From Aeromonas lusitana (GTDB taxonomy: Bacteria > Pseudomonadota > Gammaproteobacteria > Enterobacterales > Aeromonadaceae), in NCBI RefSeq assembly GCF_002812985.1, contig NZ_PGCP01000011.1, positions 1 to 64,000 of the forward strand: a DNA stretch of 64,000 nt, given 5' to 3'. This document shows positions 48,852 to 62,207 of this stretch, in pieces. The notes beneath the pieces were generated by a model that saw nothing but the letters and a program-made list of their open reading frames with translations, did no database searches and was not told the origin of the DNA. The first letter of the stretch is position 1. Each line of letters starts with the position of its first letter. The translations under genes and the position numbers were made by a program.

Positions 48852-49487
48852 TTGGAAAACATGCTGGAAAGACTGAACGGCCTGCTCATGCAGGCCGATA
48901 TTGTTATCACTGATATCCAAAAGAGTCAGTTGGTTCGCCTGGTCGAGTTGCTGCACAAGTGGAACAAGGCTTACAATCTCACCTCGGTGCGTGATCCGGA
49001 CGCCATGCTGGTCAAGCATATCCTCGACAGCTTGGTGGTGAGCCCTCACCTCAAGGGTGAGCGTTTCATCGATGTCGGGACGGGTCCCGGTTTACCTGGG
49101 TTGCCGCTGGCCATCATCAATCCGGACAAGCAGTTCGTGCTGCTCGACAGCCTGGGCAAGCGGATCAACTTCATCCGCCAGGTGATCCTGGAGCTGGGGC
49201 TGACCAATGTGACGCCCATCAAGTCCCGGGTTGAAGAATATCAGCCAGAAGTGGGTTTCGATGGGGTACTAAGTCGGGCTTTCGCCTCCCTGGAGGACAT
49301 GCTGAGCTGGTGTCATCATCTGCCGTCGGCCGAAGGCAGTTTCCTGGCGCTGAAGGGACAATATCCCGAGCAGGAGCTGGCCGAGCTGCCCGCCAATATC
49401 CGTCTAGTCGCCACTCACAAGCTGGTGGTGCCGGAGCTGGAAGGCGAGCGCCATCTGCTGGAGTTTCAAGCCATCCAGCCCGAATAG
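48852..49487 (+). CDS. rsmG: 16S rRNA (guanine527-N7)-methyltransferase
   Basis: 211 residues if started at TTG 48852, 208 if at ATG 48861 ([13 protein letters not shown], which aligns with the E. coli start). TTG is 9 nt from SD GAGGA. SAM-binding motif [17 protein letters not shown], then [15 protein letters not shown] and the conserved [17 protein letters not shown]. Methylates 16S rRNA; loss gives low-level streptomycin resistance in other bacteria. Between mnmG and parA. Confidence 0.97.
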   Translation: MENMLERLNGLLMQADIVITDIQKSQLVRLVELLHKWNKAYNLTSVRDPDAMLVKHILDSLVVSPHLKGERFIDVGTGPGLPGLPLAIINPDKQFVLLDSLGKRINFIRQVILELGLTNVTPIKSRVEEYQPEVGFDGVLSRAFASLEDMLSWCHHLPSAEGSFLALKGQYPEQELAELPANIRLVATHKLVVPELEGERHLLEFQAIQPE

Positions 49488-49514
49488 GGCCGCCGTATTC
49501 ATTTAGGGGATAGT

Positions 49515-50318
49515 GTGGGAAAAGTCATTGCCATAGCCAACCAGAAGGGTGGAGTGGGTAAAACCACCACCTGTGTGAATCTGGCCGCCTCCATGGCCGC
49601 CACCCGGCGCAAGGTGCTGGTGATCGATCTGGATCCGCAGGGCAATGCCACCATGGGCAGCGGCGTCGACAAGTACGAAGTCGAGCGCACCGCCTATGAA
49701 CTGCTGATCGAAGATACCCCCATCAAGGAGGTTATCATCCCCGAAACCTCGGGGGGTTATCACCTCATCGCCGCCAATGCCGACGTCACGGCAGCTGAAA
49801 TCCGCCTGATGGAATTCTTCGCCCGCGAGATCCGCCTGCGCAACGCGCTGGCCTCGGTGCGGGACAAATACGACTACGTCTTCATCGACTGCCCCCCTTC
49901 CCTCAACATGCTGACCGTCAACGCCATGGCCGCTGCCGACTCAGTGCTGGTGCCCATGCAGTGCGAATACTATGCGCTGGAGGGTCTCACCGCCCTGGTG
50001 GACACCATTAGCAAGCTGGCGGCCGTGGTCAATCCGGAGCTGAAGATCGAAGGGGTGCTGCGCACCATGTTCGATCACCGCAACCGGCTGGCCAATGATG
50101 TGTCCGATCAGCTGAAACAGCACTTTGGGGACAAGGTCTATCGCACCATCATCCCCCGCAACGTAAGACTGGCGGAGGCCCCGAGCTTCGGTGCCCCGGC
50201 CATGCACTATGACAAAGCATCGGTGGGGGCCAAGGCCTATCTGGCTCTGGCTGGCGAGATACTGCGCCGCCAGGAACAGGAACGCCAACCGATCACCGCA
50301 GACCGAGAGAGCCTATGA
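49515..50318 (+). CDS. parA: Chromosome partitioning ATPase ParA (Soj)
   Basis: 267 residues from GTG with SD AGGGG. Deviant Walker A KGGVGKTTTCVNLAA, then VIDLDPQGNATMG and the ATPase motif FIDCPPSLNMLTVNAM. It moves ParB-parS complexes during segregation by cycling DNA binding. The parB ATG overlaps its stop by 4 nt. Confidence 0.98.
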   Translation: MGKVIAIANQKGGVGKTTTCVNLAASMAATRRKVLVIDLDPQGNATMGSGVDKYEVERTAYELLIEDTPIKEVIIPETSGGYHLIAANADVTAAEIRLMEFFAREIRLRNALASVRDKYDYVFIDCPPSLNMLTVNAMAAADSVLVPMQCEYYALEGLTALVDTISKLAAVVNPELKIEGVLRTMFDHRNRLANDVSDQLKQHFGDKVYRTIIPRNVRLAEAPSFGAPAMHYDKASVGAKAYLALAGEILRRQEQERQPITADRESL

Positions 50319-51223
50319 CTCTGAAGAAACGTGGCCTGGGCAAGGGACTGGATGCCCTGCTCAGCACCAGTACAGCCGCCCGCCAGAAACAGGTGATGAG
50401 CGACCAGCGCACCGAGCAGGCCATGGCGCCCACCAACCAGGGCGAGCTGCGCAAGCTGCCGGTGGAGTGGCTCCAGTCCGGCAAGTACCAGCCACGCAAG
50501 GACATGTCGCAGGATGCGCTGGAAGACCTGGCCAACTCCATTCGGGCGCAAGGTGTGATTCAGCCGATAGTGGTACGATCCATCGGTGAGAACCGCTTCG
50601 AGATCATCGCAGGTGAGCGGCGCTGGCGTGCCTCCCAGCTGGCCCGGCTCGAGGTCGTTCCCTGCCTGGTCAAGGACGTGCCCGACGAGGCTGCGGTGGC
50701 CATCGCGCTGATTGAGAACATCCAGCGTGAAGATCTCAACGCCATCGAGGAAGCGGTTGCCCTGCAGCGGCTGCTGACCGAGTTCGAACTGACCCACCAG
50801 CAGGTGGCTGAAGCCGTGGGCAAGTCCCGCACGACCGTGACCAACCTGCTGCGCCTCAATCAGCTCAACGAGGATGTGAAACGCTTCGTTGAGCACGGTG
50901 ATCTCGACATGGGCCATGCCCGCGCCCTGCTGGCCCTGAGCGGCCCGGCCCAATCCGAGCTGGCCAAACTGGTCGCTCAGAAGGGATTGACCGTGCGAGA
51001 TACCGAGAAACTCGTGCAAAAGACGTTGGAACCGGCAAAAACCAAGGTTGAACCCGTTCGCGATCCCCAATTTGGTTACATCGAGCGCCAGATTTCAGAA
51101 AAAATAGGCAATCAGGTACAACTTCAGCCGGGCAAGCAGGATAGCGGTAAGTTAGTAATAAGTTACGATAACTTAGCGGATTTGGACCGCTTACTGTGCT
51201 ATTTTGGCCTGTCAGAATCGTGA
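50315..51223 (+). CDS. parB: Chromosome partitioning protein ParB (Spo0J)
   Basis: 302 residues. N-terminal CTP-binding/clamp part with YQPRKDMSQDALEDLANSIRAQG, GERRWRASQLA and ENIQREDLNAIEEA, central HTH (THQQVAEAVGKSRTTVTNLLRL) and C-terminal dimer domain. It loads at parS sites, four of which lie at 17-28 kb in this window. A strong terminator follows. Confidence 0.98.
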   Translation: MTLKKRGLGKGLDALLSTSTAARQKQVMSDQRTEQAMAPTNQGELRKLPVEWLQSGKYQPRKDMSQDALEDLANSIRAQGVIQPIVVRSIGENRFEIIAGERRWRASQLARLEVVPCLVKDVPDEAAVAIALIENIQREDLNAIEEAVALQRLLTEFELTHQQVAEAVGKSRTTVTNLLRLNQLNEDVKRFVEHGDLDMGHARALLALSGPAQSELAKLVAQKGLTVRDTEKLVQKTLEPAKTKVEPVRDPQFGYIERQISEKIGNQVQLQPGKQDSGKLVISYDNLADLDRLLCYFGLSES

Positions 51224-51276
51224 TTTTTACGCTTTTTGTAGTAATAAAACATCCATTCCTTTCGATATGAACATAA

Positions 51277-51317
51277 CCTTAATTTCGCGCGGAAGGCCGC
51301 AAAAATTAAGGATTTTT
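51277..51317 (+). terminator. Terminator of rsmG-parAB operon
   Basis: CCTTAATTT - CGC - GCGG - AAGG - CCGC - AA - AAATTAAGG, a long bipartite stem, followed by ATTTTTG. It insulates the atp operon. Confidence 0.85.
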
Positions 51318-51323
51318 GCCATG

Positions 51324-51351
51324 TTGCAATAGCCGTCTTCACGGGTATAAT
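51324..51351 (+). promoter_or_regulatory. Promoter of the atp operon
   Basis: TTGCAA (51324-51329), 16 bp, TATAAT (51346-51351), a perfect -10, just behind the parB terminator. Leader of about 70 nt before atpI. Confidence 0.75.
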
Positions 51352-51431
51352 TTGACCGGCTTTTCGAGCTGTGAACCCGGCGTCTTCGGATACCGATTTT
51401 TTACAGTTCTGTAATGTTCAGGGGTAGGTTG

Positions 51432-52612
<1,181 letters not shown>

Positions 52613-52661
52613 TGATGCAACTCAAATAATCCTTTTTATACAATCAATTACATCTAAATAA

Positions 52662-52939
<278 letters not shown>

Positions 52940-52964
52940 TAACTAACTTAAGAGGACATCGGCT

Positions 52965-53435
52965 GTGAATATCAACGCCACCCTCCTCGGCCAAGCAATT
53001 GCTTTTTTCATCTTCGTAGTGTTTTGCATGAAGTACGTATGGCCGCCGTTGATCGCTGCCATCGAAGCCCGTCAGAAAGAAATTGCTGATGGTCTCTCTT
53101 CTGCCGAACGTGCCAAGAAAGATCTGGATTTGGCCAAGGCCAACGCCACCGATCAGCTGAAAGAAGCCAAGCTTCAGGCTGCCGAAATCATTGAACAGGC
53201 CAACAAACGCAAGGGCCAAATCATTGATGAAGCCGCTGTCGGAGCGCAAGCAGAGCGGGAAAAAATCCTGGCTCAGGGCCGTGCAGAGATCGAAGCTGAA
53301 CGTCATCGTGCCAAAGAAGAACTGCGCAAGCAGGTTGCTGCTCTTGCCATCGCGGGTGCAGAGAAGATCCTGGCACGCCAAATCGACCAGGCTGCCAACA
53401 GCGACATCGTCGACAAACTGGTAGCAGAACTGTAA
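52965..53435 (+). CDS. atpF: ATP synthase subunit b
   Basis: 156 residues from GTG 52965 with SD AGAGG, GTG being also the E. coli start. One N-terminal helix ([23 protein letters not shown]), then a long charged coiled coil forming the peripheral stalk dimer. Confidence 0.98.
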   Translation: MNINATLLGQAIAFFIFVVFCMKYVWPPLIAAIEARQKEIADGLSSAERAKKDLDLAKANATDQLKEAKLQAAEIIEQANKRKGQIIDEAAVGAQAEREKILAQGRAEIEAERHRAKEELRKQVAALAIAGAEKILARQIDQAANSDIVDKLVAEL

Positions 53436-53448
53436 CGGGAACGGGGCT

Positions 53449-53982
53449 ATGTCTGAACTGACTACAATCGCTCGCCCCTACGCCAAGGCTGCTTTCGAGT
53501 TTGCCGTTGAGCACAAGGCGGTTGACCAGTGGCTGGAAATGCTCGGCTTCGCTGCAGAAGTAGTGAAGAACGAGACCATTAACAACCTGGTAAACGGCTC
53601 TGTGGCTGCCGAAGAGCTCGCAAAATTATTTGTGAGTGTCTGCGGTGAGCAACTCGACGAGCATGGTCAGAACCTGATCCGGGTGATGGCCGAGAATGGT
53701 CGCTTGGGTGTGCTGCCGGCGGTCGTCGCTGAATTTGTAGCGCTCAAGGCTGAACTGGACAAAGAAGTTCAGGCTGACGTGATTTCGGCGATCGAACTGA
53801 CCGACCAGCAGAAAGCCAATATTCAGGCTTCTCTGGAACAACGTCTCGCGCGCAAAGTGAAGCTGAATTGCAGCACAGATGCGTCCTTGATGGCCGGGGT
53901 GCTCATCAAGGCCGGTGACCTGGTTATCGACGGCACAGTCCGCGGTAAGCTGGATCGCATGGCCGATGCGCTGCAATCTTGA
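53449..53982 (+). CDS. atpH: ATP synthase subunit delta
   Basis: 177 residues. [23 protein letters not shown] and the C-terminal [28 protein letters not shown] are family signatures. Connects the stalk to F1. Confidence 0.98.
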   Translation: MSELTTIARPYAKAAFEFAVEHKAVDQWLEMLGFAAEVVKNETINNLVNGSVAAEELAKLFVSVCGEQLDEHGQNLIRVMAENGRLGVLPAVVAEFVALKAELDKEVQADVISAIELTDQQKANIQASLEQRLARKVKLNCSTDASLMAGVLIKAGDLVIDGTVRGKLDRMADALQS

Positions 53983-53997
53983 TTGGGGTATTAGAGC

Positions 53998-55539
53998 ATG
54001 CAACTGAATTCCACTGAAATCGCCGAGCTGATCAAGCAGCGCATTGCGCAGTTTGATGTCAAAAGCGAAGCGCGTAACGAAGGTACCATCGTCTCTGTGA
54101 GCGACGGTATCATTCGTATCCACGGCCTGGCCGATGCCATGCAGGGTGAGATGATCGAGCTGCCGGGCAACCGCTTCGCTCTGGCATTGAACCTGGAGCG
54201 TGACTCCGTTGGTGCCGTAGTTATGGGTCCCTATGCCAACCTGGCGGAAGGGATGAAAGTAAAAGGCACCGGCCGTATTCTGGAAGTGCCGGTAGGTCGT
54301 GGTCTGTTGGGCCGGGTGGTCAACACCCTGGGTCAGCCGATCGACGGTAAGGGCCCGGTCGACAACGATGGCTACTCGCCAATCGAAGTCATTGCACCTG
54401 GCGTTATCGAGCGTAAGTCTGTTGACCAGCCAGTCCAGACCGGTCTGAAAGCCATCGATGCCATGATCCCAATCGGTCGTGGCCAGCGTGAGCTGATCAT
54501 CGGTGACCGTCAGGTAGGTAAGACTGCCATCGCGATCGACACCATCATCAACCAGAAAGACTCCGGCATTAAGTGTGTCTACGTTGCGATTGGCCAGAAG
54601 GCCTCCACCATCGCCAACGTGGTACGCAAGCTGGAAGAGCACGGCGCCCTGGCCAACACCGTCGTGGTGGTTGCCTCTGCGTCCGAAGCTGCTGCCCTGC
54701 AGTACCTGGCTCCTTATGCCGGTTGCTCCATGGGTGAGTACTTCCGTGACCGCGGTGAAGACGCGCTGATCATCTATGATGACCTGTCCAAGCAGGCCGT
54801 AGCCTATCGCCAGATCTCCCTGCTGCTGCGCCGTCCACCAGGACGCGAAGCTTACCCGGGCGACGTCTTCTATCTGCACTCCCGTCTGCTGGAGCGTGCT
54901 GCTCGCGTCAACGTCGAGTACGTCGAGAAGTTCACCAAGGGTGCCGTGACTGGCCAGACCGGTTCTCTGACCGCGCTGCCGATCATCGAAACCCAGGCCG
55001 GCGACGTGTCTGCGTTCGTTCCGACCAACGTGATCTCCATCACCGATGGCCAGATCTTCCTGACCACTCAGCTGTTCAACTCCGGTATTCGTCCGGCGGT
55101 TGACCCGGGTATCTCCGTATCCCGTGTAGGCGGTGCCGCTCAGACCAAGATCGTCAAGAAGCTGTCCGGTGGTATCCGTACCGCGCTGGCCCAGTATCGT
55201 GAACTGGCGGCATTCGCCCAGTTCTCCTCCGATCTGGACGATGCGACTCGCAAGCAGCTGGATCACGGTCAGAAAGTGACTGAGCTGATGAAGCAGAAGC
55301 AGTACTCTCCGATGAGCGTGGCTCACCAGTCTCTGGTGCTGTTCGCCGCCGAGAAGGGTTATCTCGCCGATGTCGAACTGAGCAAAATTGTCGACTTCGA
55401 AGCCGCTCTGCTCTCTTACGCCAATACCCAGCATGCCGAGCTGATGGCTGAAATCAATGCCAAGGCTGACTACAACGACGCTGTCGTTGGCAAGCTGACT
55501 GCGTTGCTGGATAGCTTCAAGGCAACCCAGACCTGGTAA
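53998..55539 (+). CDS. atpA: ATP synthase subunit alpha
   Basis: 513 residues (513 in E. coli). Non-catalytic nucleotide-binding subunit with Walker [10 protein letters not shown] and the arginine finger in [15 protein letters not shown]. Starts [16 protein letters not shown]. Confidence 0.99.
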   Translation: MQLNSTEIAELIKQRIAQFDVKSEARNEGTIVSVSDGIIRIHGLADAMQGEMIELPGNRFALALNLERDSVGAVVMGPYANLAEGMKVKGTGRILEVPVGRGLLGRVVNTLGQPIDGKGPVDNDGYSPIEVIAPGVIERKSVDQPVQTGLKAIDAMIPIGRGQRELIIGDRQVGKTAIAIDTIINQKDSGIKCVYVAIGQKASTIANVVRKLEEHGALANTVVVVASASEAAALQYLAPYAGCSMGEYFRDRGEDALIIYDDLSKQAVAYRQISLLLRRPPGREAYPGDVFYLHSRLLERAARVNVEYVEKFTKGAVTGQTGSLTALPIIETQAGDVSAFVPTNVISITDGQIFLTTQLFNSGIRPAVDPGISVSRVGGAAQTKIVKKLSGGIRTALAQYRELAAFAQFSSDLDDATRKQLDHGQKVTELMKQKQYSPMSVAHQSLVLFAAEKGYLADVELSKIVDFEAALLSYANTQHAELMAEINAKADYNDAVVGKLTALLDSFKATQTW

Positions 55540-55581
55540 GCGTGTGTGGCAGCGCAAGCTGCCACCTGATGGAGAGAAGAG

Positions 55582-56448
55582 ATGGCCGGCGCAAAAGAGA
55601 TACGTAACAAGATCGGGAGTGTGAAAAACACTCAGAAGATCACCAGCGCTATGGAAATGGTGGCAGCCAGCAAGATGCGCCGTGCGCAGGAACGCATGTC
55701 TGCCAGCCGTCCGTACGCTGAAACCATGCGCAAGGTGATCGGCCATATCGCTCAGGGGAACTTGGAATACAAGCACCCCTACCTCATCGAACGTGAGGTC
55801 AAGCGAGTGGGTTACATCGTCGTCTCCACCGACCGTGGCCTGTGTGGCGGCCTGAACATCAACCTGTTCAAGTCTGCCCTCAACGAGATGAAGCAATGGA
55901 GCGCGAAAGGTGCCAAGGTTGACCTGGCACTGATCGGTAGCAAGGCCTCCAACTTCTTTGAGCGGCACGGCGCCAAGGTGAAAGCCCATGTCTCCGGACT
56001 GGGTGACACCCCGAGCGTCAATGACCTGATTGGTTCAGTCAAGGTCATGCTGAAGGCTTACGACAACGGTGAGATTGACAGGCTGTACCTGGTGTACAAC
56101 AAGTTCGTCAACACCATGGTTCAGCAACCAAAGGTCGATCAACTGCTGCCTTTGCCCGTAACAGAAGACAGCAAGCTGAACAAGAAGAACCACTGGGATT
56201 ACCTCTATGAGCCGGATCCCAAGCAACTGCTGGATGCCCTGCTGATTCGCTACGTCGAATCCCAGGTGTACCAGGGTGTGGTAGAAAACTTGGCCAGTGA
56301 ACAGGCAGCCCGAATGGTTGCCATGCAAGCCGCGACTGACAACGCCGGCAACCTGATTAACGATCTGCAACTGGTATACAACAAGGCCCGTCAGGCCAGT
56401 ATTACCCAGGAGCTGACTGAGATCGTATCCGGTGCTGCAGCGGTGTAA
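55582..56448 (+). CDS. atpG: ATP synthase subunit gamma
   Basis: 288 residues. Central shaft: [21 protein letters not shown] at the start and a C-terminal coil [26 protein letters not shown] is conserved. Rotates inside the alpha3-beta3 ring. Confidence 0.98.
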   Translation: MAGAKEIRNKIGSVKNTQKITSAMEMVAASKMRRAQERMSASRPYAETMRKVIGHIAQGNLEYKHPYLIEREVKRVGYIVVSTDRGLCGGLNINLFKSALNEMKQWSAKGAKVDLALIGSKASNFFERHGAKVKAHVSGLGDTPSVNDLIGSVKVMLKAYDNGEIDRLYLVYNKFVNTMVQQPKVDQLLPLPVTEDSKLNKKNHWDYLYEPDPKQLLDALLIRYVESQVYQGVVENLASEQAARMVAMQAATDNAGNLINDLQLVYNKARQASITQELTEIVSGAAAV

Positions 56449-57870
<1,422 letters not shown>

Positions 57871-57888
57871 GCCTCGATAGGAGGGCCC

Positions 57889-58317
57889 ATGGCTGAGATG
57901 ATCTCCTTTCACCTGGATGTGGTGAGCGCCGAAGGGAAACTGTTTTCCGGTCGGGTGCAATCTGCTCAGGTATCAGGCTCCGAGGGTGAGCTGGGTCTCC
58001 GCCACGGTCATGCTCCGCTGCTGACTGCCATCAAGCCGGGCCTGGTCCGCTTGATCAAGCAAAATGGTAGCGAAGAGGTGCTGTACATCTCCGGCGGCAT
58101 GCTGGAAGTACAACCCGAAGCCGTGACCGTGCTGGCCGATACCGCCATTCGCGCCGACGACTTGGATGAGGCGAAAGCCCAGGAAGCCAAGCGCCGTGCC
58201 GAAGAGCGGATCAACAGCTCCCATGGTGATATCGACTATGCTCAGGCGTCTGCCGAGCTGGCCAAAGCGATGGCCCAGCTGCGGGTTATCGATATCGTCA
58301 AAAAGAATTACCGCTAA
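57889..58317 (+). CDS. atpC: ATP synthase subunit epsilon
   Basis: 142 residues. Beta-sandwich ([43 protein letters not shown]) and C-terminal helices that can inhibit ATP hydrolysis. SD AGGAGGG. Last gene before the operon terminator. Confidence 0.98.
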   Translation: MAEMISFHLDVVSAEGKLFSGRVQSAQVSGSEGELGLRHGHAPLLTAIKPGLVRLIKQNGSEEVLYISGGMLEVQPEAVTVLADTAIRADDLDEAKAQEAKRRAEERINSSHGDIDYAQASAELAKAMAQLRVIDIVKKNYR

Positions 58318-58329
58318 TCACGGTGATGC

Positions 58330-58359
58330 AAAAAGCGACCTTCGGGTCGCTTTTTTTTT
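58330..58359 (+). terminator. Terminator of the atp operon
   Basis: AAAAAGCGACC - TTC - GGGTCGC followed by nine T. Confidence 0.9.
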
Positions 58360-58410
58360 ACCCGTTGGATAGACTCCGCCCAGCATTTCCTCATGTTTCA
58401 AAGGCTAGCT

Positions 58411-59772
58411 ATGACTCTCAACGTCGTGATCCTGGCTGCGGGTAAAGGTACTCGCATGCGTTCCGTCCTTCCCAAGGTGCTGCACCCCGTCGCCAACAAG
58501 CCCATGGTCTCCCATGTCATCGAGACCGCGCGCCAGATCGGTGCCGAGCAGTTGCACCTGGTCTATGGCCACGGTGCCGAGCTGCTCAAGGAGCGGATCG
58601 CCGCCCCGGACTTGAACTGGGTGCTGCAGGCGCAGCAGCTGGGGACCGGCCACGCTGTCGCCCAGGCCATCCCGTTCTGGCAGGACCAAGACGAGGTGCT
58701 GGTGTTGTACGGCGACACCCCGCTGATCCAGCCAGAGACCCTGCAACGGCTGCTGGCCGCCAAGGCCGCCGACGGCATGGCACTGCTGACCGTGGTGCTG
58801 GACAACCCGACCGGCTATGGCCGCATCGTGCGTGAGAACGGCCAGGTGGTGGGTATCGTCGAGCAGAAGGATGCCAATGCCGAGCAACTCGCTATCCGCG
58901 AGGTGAATACCGGCGTGCTGGTGGCCAATGGCGCCCAGCTGCGCGGCTGGCTGTCTCGCCTGGACAACAAGAATGCCCAGGGCGAGTTCTACCTCACCGA
59001 CGTGATCGCCATGGCCCACGGGGATGGTTGCCCCATCGCCGCCGTCCACCCGGACAGCGCCATGGAAGTGGAAGGGGCCAACAACCGGGTGCAGCTGGCA
59101 GCGCTCGAGCGCAGCTATCAGCAGATGCAGGCCGAGAAGCTGATGATCGCCGGCGCCACCCTGATGGATCCGGCGCGCTTCGATCTGCGCGGTGAGCTCG
59201 AGATCGGGGAAGAGGTGGTGATCGACGTCAACGTCATCATCGAGGGCAAGGTCAAACTCGGCAACCATGTGCGCATCGGTGCGGGTTGCGTGCTCAAGGA
59301 TTGCGAGATTGGCGATCACAGCGAGGTGAAGCCCTATTCCGTCATCGAAGGGGCGCAGGTCGCCGATCAGTGCTCGGTCGGTCCCTTCACCCGTCTGCGT
59401 CCAGGCGCCGTGCTGGAACAGGATGCCCACGTCGGCAACTTCGTCGAGATGAAGAAGGCGCGGCTCGGGGTCGGCTCCAAGTGCGGTCATCTGACCTATC
59501 TGGGGGACGCGGAAGTGGGTGCCAATGTGAACATAGGCGCCGGCACCATCACCTGTAATTACGATGGGGTGAACAAGTTCCAGACCATCATCGAAGATGA
59601 CGTCTTCGTCGGCTCCGATACCCAGCTGGTGGCGCCGGTGCGCATCGGCAAGGGCGCGACCCTGGGGGCGGGCTCCACCATCACCAAGGATGTGGATGAG
59701 AACGAGCTGGTCATCACCCGGGTGCCCCAGCGCCACATCAAGAACTGGGCTCGCCCGGTCAAGAAGAAGTGA
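58411..59772 (+). CDS. glmU: Bifunctional UDP-GlcNAc pyrophosphorylase / GlcN-1-P acetyltransferase
   Basis: 453 residues. The N-terminal uridyltransferase ([11 protein letters not shown]) and C-terminal left-handed beta-helix acetyltransferase (hexapeptide repeats, [24 protein letters not shown]) make UDP-GlcNAc for peptidoglycan and LPS. Start ATG 58411 matches [11 protein letters not shown]; an in-frame ATG at 58393 is upstream of the SD AAGG. Convergent with creD. Confidence 0.98.
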   Translation: MTLNVVILAAGKGTRMRSVLPKVLHPVANKPMVSHVIETARQIGAEQLHLVYGHGAELLKERIAAPDLNWVLQAQQLGTGHAVAQAIPFWQDQDEVLVLYGDTPLIQPETLQRLLAAKAADGMALLTVVLDNPTGYGRIVRENGQVVGIVEQKDANAEQLAIREVNTGVLVANGAQLRGWLSRLDNKNAQGEFYLTDVIAMAHGDGCPIAAVHPDSAMEVEGANNRVQLAALERSYQQMQAEKLMIAGATLMDPARFDLRGELEIGEEVVIDVNVIIEGKVKLGNHVRIGAGCVLKDCEIGDHSEVKPYSVIEGAQVADQCSVGPFTRLRPGAVLEQDAHVGNFVEMKKARLGVGSKCGHLTYLGDAEVGANVNIGAGTITCNYDGVNKFQTIIEDDVFVGSDTQLVAPVRIGKGATLGAGSTITKDVDENELVITRVPQRHIKNWARPVKKK

Positions 59773-59805
59773 TGTCCAGCCAAGTTCCGGCTCATCCATG
59801 ACATA

Positions 59806-59831
59806 AAAACGGTGCCATAAGGCGCCGTTTT
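59806..59831. terminator. Bidirectional terminator glmU / creD
   Basis: AAAACGGTGCC - ATAA - GGCGCCGTTTT, an 11-bp stem with one G-U pair, between convergent genes. Confidence 0.85.
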
Positions 59832-59833
59832 AT

Positions 59834-61177
59834 TTATGGGGTCTGATCCCCTCGCTCCGTCACCTGGTACCAGTCCAGCTTGCGGGTCAGCAGCATGATG
59901 AGCGCCAGGATGGCAAACAGCAGCAGGGCGCCAAGCAGCAGGGCTATCTCTTCCGCCTGCAATAATCCGAACAATATGCTGTATACCAGCCCCAGCAGCG
60001 CCGCGAATCCCAGCCCCTGCCTGGTCCCGCCCAGCACATGGCTGAGGTAGAAGCCGTTGAGGGAGACGCTGGCCAGACTCGCGACCAGATATGCCCAGCC
60101 AAAGCCGATGTGCTCGGTCAGCGCCAACAGAACCAGGTAGAAGATGACCAACCCCATGCCCACCAGGGCGTACTGGATCGGGTGTACCCTCAGCCCCTTG
60201 AGCAGCTCGAACATGAAGAAGCTGAGGAAGGTGAGGCCGATGAACAGCAAGGCATACTTGGCCGCCCGCTCGTTTTGTTGATAGTGATCCACCGGTTGCA
60301 CCAGGCTGACGCTGAAACTCGGCAGTTTAGCCCCGACACCTTTCATCAGGCGGTTGAAGCGGGTCTCCATGTCGGTGGCAAACCAGCTGGTCTGCCAGTT
60401 GGCGTCGAACCCCTGCTCGCCCAGGGTGCGGTTGCCGGGCAGGAAGTCGCCGATGAAATTGGGGTGGGGCCAGTTGCTGCTCAGATGTAGCTTGCTGTCC
60501 TGACCGAGGGGGACCACTTCCAGCGCATTCATCCCCTGCAGGTTCAGCTCGATGTGAAAGCGGCCATCCTCGCCGGGCAAGGCATCGAGTGGCGCGTGGA
60601 TGCCTGCCATGGCGTCCCCCAGCAGGGCGCCTGGTGCGAACGGGATACGCGCCTCTCCCAGCCGCAGCTCGGGCACGCTGTTGATGCCACGGGCATCGGA
60701 CAGCACCAGGCTGAGGTAAGGCTTGCCCGGCACCAGGGCGGGATCGGCGCCGTCAAAACGCAAGTCCGGGTTGTCGGCCACCAGCATCTTGTCGCTGAGA
60801 TTGCCCGGCAAGCGGCCGGAGAGGGAGAGACGGCTCTGATAGACCTGGGCTTGATAGATGCCGAGCTTGCGCGGGGTCACCTTCATGCTGGCCCGTACAT
60901 CCAGCTGCTCCGGCAGCAGGTAGCGGTAGACCCGCTCCTCGCGCACGAAACGCTTGCCATCCTGCTCCACAGTCACGGCCCGGGTATAGGGCTGGACCAG
61001 CACAGGCCCCAGCAGTCTCTGTGGGCCGCTGCTGCTGGCCATGATGCTGTTGATGGCCTGGCTGCGATAGGCCTGGCGCTCCCGGTTCAGCTCCATGATG
61101 GAGTGCACCGGTATCATCAGCAGCAGGCTGAGCAACAGCAGCATGACGATCTTGTGGGTGAATATCTGTTTGACCAT
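59834..61177 (-). CDS. creD: Inner-membrane protein CreD (BlrD)
   Basis: 447 residues. An N-terminal helix (HKIVMLLLLSLLLMIPVHSIMEL), a large periplasmic part and five or six C-terminal helices (VHPIQYALVGMGLVIFYLVLLALTEHIGF and on). CreD-family proteins are strongly induced by CreBC when the wall is stressed. A perfect cre/blr tag lies 64 bp upstream, so BlrA control is likely. In E. coli creD is next to creC; here an OXA gene lies between. Confidence 0.93.
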   Translation of the reverse strand: MVKQIFTHKIVMLLLLSLLLMIPVHSIMELNRERQAYRSQAINSIMASSSGPQRLLGPVLVQPYTRAVTVEQDGKRFVREERVYRYLLPEQLDVRASMKVTPRKLGIYQAQVYQSRLSLSGRLPGNLSDKMLVADNPDLRFDGADPALVPGKPYLSLVLSDARGINSVPELRLGEARIPFAPGALLGDAMAGIHAPLDALPGEDGRFHIELNLQGMNALEVVPLGQDSKLHLSSNWPHPNFIGDFLPGNRTLGEQGFDANWQTSWFATDMETRFNRLMKGVGAKLPSFSVSLVQPVDHYQQNERAAKYALLFIGLTFLSFFMFELLKGLRVHPIQYALVGMGLVIFYLVLLALTEHIGFGWAYLVASLASVSLNGFYLSHVLGGTRQGLGFAALLGLVYSILFGLLQAEEIALLLGALLLFAILALIMLLTRKLDWYQVTERGDQTP

Positions 61178-61240
61178 GACGCCTCTCCTTGTTGATGCAG
61201 GCGAGTGTGGCGGGTCTGGGTGAAGGGGAGATGAGGCTCT

Positions 61241-61256
61241 GTGAAGTCGGGGTGAA
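61241..61256 (-). promoter_or_regulatory. cre/blr tag before creD
   Basis: GTGAA-GTCGGG-GTGAA on the plus strand is TTCAC-N6-TTCAC on the minus strand, the complete direct repeat bound by CreB/BlrA. Confidence 0.85.
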
Positions 61257-61261
61257 GGGAA

Positions 61262-61286
61262 TAAAAAAACCGGCGCTGGGCGCCGG
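61262..61286 (-). terminator. Terminator of the OXA beta-lactamase gene
   Basis: On the minus strand CCGGCGC - CCA - GCGCCGG is followed by TTTTTTTAT, 12 nt after the stop. It makes the gene separate from creD. Confidence 0.88.
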
Positions 61287-61298
61287 CTCTGAAGGATA

Positions 61299-62093
61299 TT
61301 ACAGCTTCTTCAACTGGGCCGGCAGGGCGGCAAACACCTCGTCCCTGGCCTTGAGGGAGGCAAACTGCTTGCCCGGCTTCTGGATGACGGTGTGGACGAA
61401 GATGAGCTTCTTGTCCTGCTTGCTGGCCCAGCCGACGAACCAGCCGATCTGCTGCTCCCGGTTGAGGCTGCCATCCAGTAGCTTGGGGTAGCCCATGCCG
61501 GTCTTGCCGTGGATCTGCCAACCGTCGATGTCGGGCTGGCGCAGGATATTGGCCGTGTGCTGCAGCGTCTGGGCGGAGACTGGCAGCTTGCCGCTCACCA
61601 GTTTGCCGAGGAAGCGGGCCTGCTCTTGCGGGCTGATGGCGAGGCTGGAGCTGAGCCAGGCCTGGGTCAGGCCGTCGTGTTTGCCCGGATTGCCCAAGAG
61701 ATCCCGGTTGCCATAGTCGAAGCCGTCCACATAGTGCTGCAGCCGCGCTATTCCCAGCCACTCGGTGAGGCGCTGGGAGTACCAGATGACGGAGTACTTC
61801 ATCCAGCTGCTCGGGCTGGTGGTCTGTCGCCATTCCGGCAGAAAGTCGGCGTCCCCGGGTTTGAACGGCAGGGCCGGCAGCTGTTCATCCACCAGGAAGC
61901 CGCTGTCATAGCCCATCAGCGCCAGCGGGATCTTGAAGGTGGATGCCGGGGGAAGCTGGGTGGCGCAATCGCCCTGGCTGGAGAGGGGCTTGCCGCTGCC
62001 ATCGGCAAACAGCAGGCAGCCTGACGCGGCGCTGGTGGGCAATGAACAGAGCAGACCGGCGGCGAGCAGGCCGGACAACAGAATGCGGGACAT
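61299..62093 (-). CDS. Class D beta-lactamase of the OXA-12 / AmpH group
   Basis: 264 residues, the OXA-12/AmpS length. Signal peptide MSRILLSGLLAAGLLCSLPT, cut near SAA. Active-site STFK (Ser51-Lys54), SVI (101-103), YGN (127-129), KTG (197-199) and WFVGW (218-222). A periplasmic serine hydrolase for penicillins, probably including oxacillin. Start 62093 has SD AAGGAGA; an upstream in-frame ATG at 62126 lacks one. The name ampH or ampS depends on species, so the symbol is left empty. It lies between creC and creD. Confidence 0.96.
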   Translation of the reverse strand: MSRILLSGLLAAGLLCSLPTSAASGCLLFADGSGKPLSSQGDCATQLPPASTFKIPLALMGYDSGFLVDEQLPALPFKPGDADFLPEWRQTTSPSSWMKYSVIWYSQRLTEWLGIARLQHYVDGFDYGNRDLLGNPGKHDGLTQAWLSSSLAISPQEQARFLGKLVSGKLPVSAQTLQHTANILRQPDIDGWQIHGKTGMGYPKLLDGSLNREQQIGWFVGWASKQDKKLIFVHTVIQKPGKQFASLKARDEVFAALPAQLKKL

Positions 62094-62161
62094 GAAGATC
62101 TCCTTGTGTGAGCGCCACCATGGCACTCAGATTCCGAAGGAGCGCAGCTTAGTCCCGCTGT

Positions 62162-62177
62162 GTGTGTTCAATGTGAA
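62162..62177 (-). promoter_or_regulatory. Degenerate cre/blr tag before the OXA gene
   Basis: The minus strand reads TTCAC - ATTGAA - CACAC: one half perfect, the other with three of five bases. It lies about 70-85 bp before the start. No perfect tag is present in this spacer. Confidence 0.4.
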
Positions 62178-62207
62178 GTCAGCATCAGGGTGGATGGAAT
62201 CCTCACT

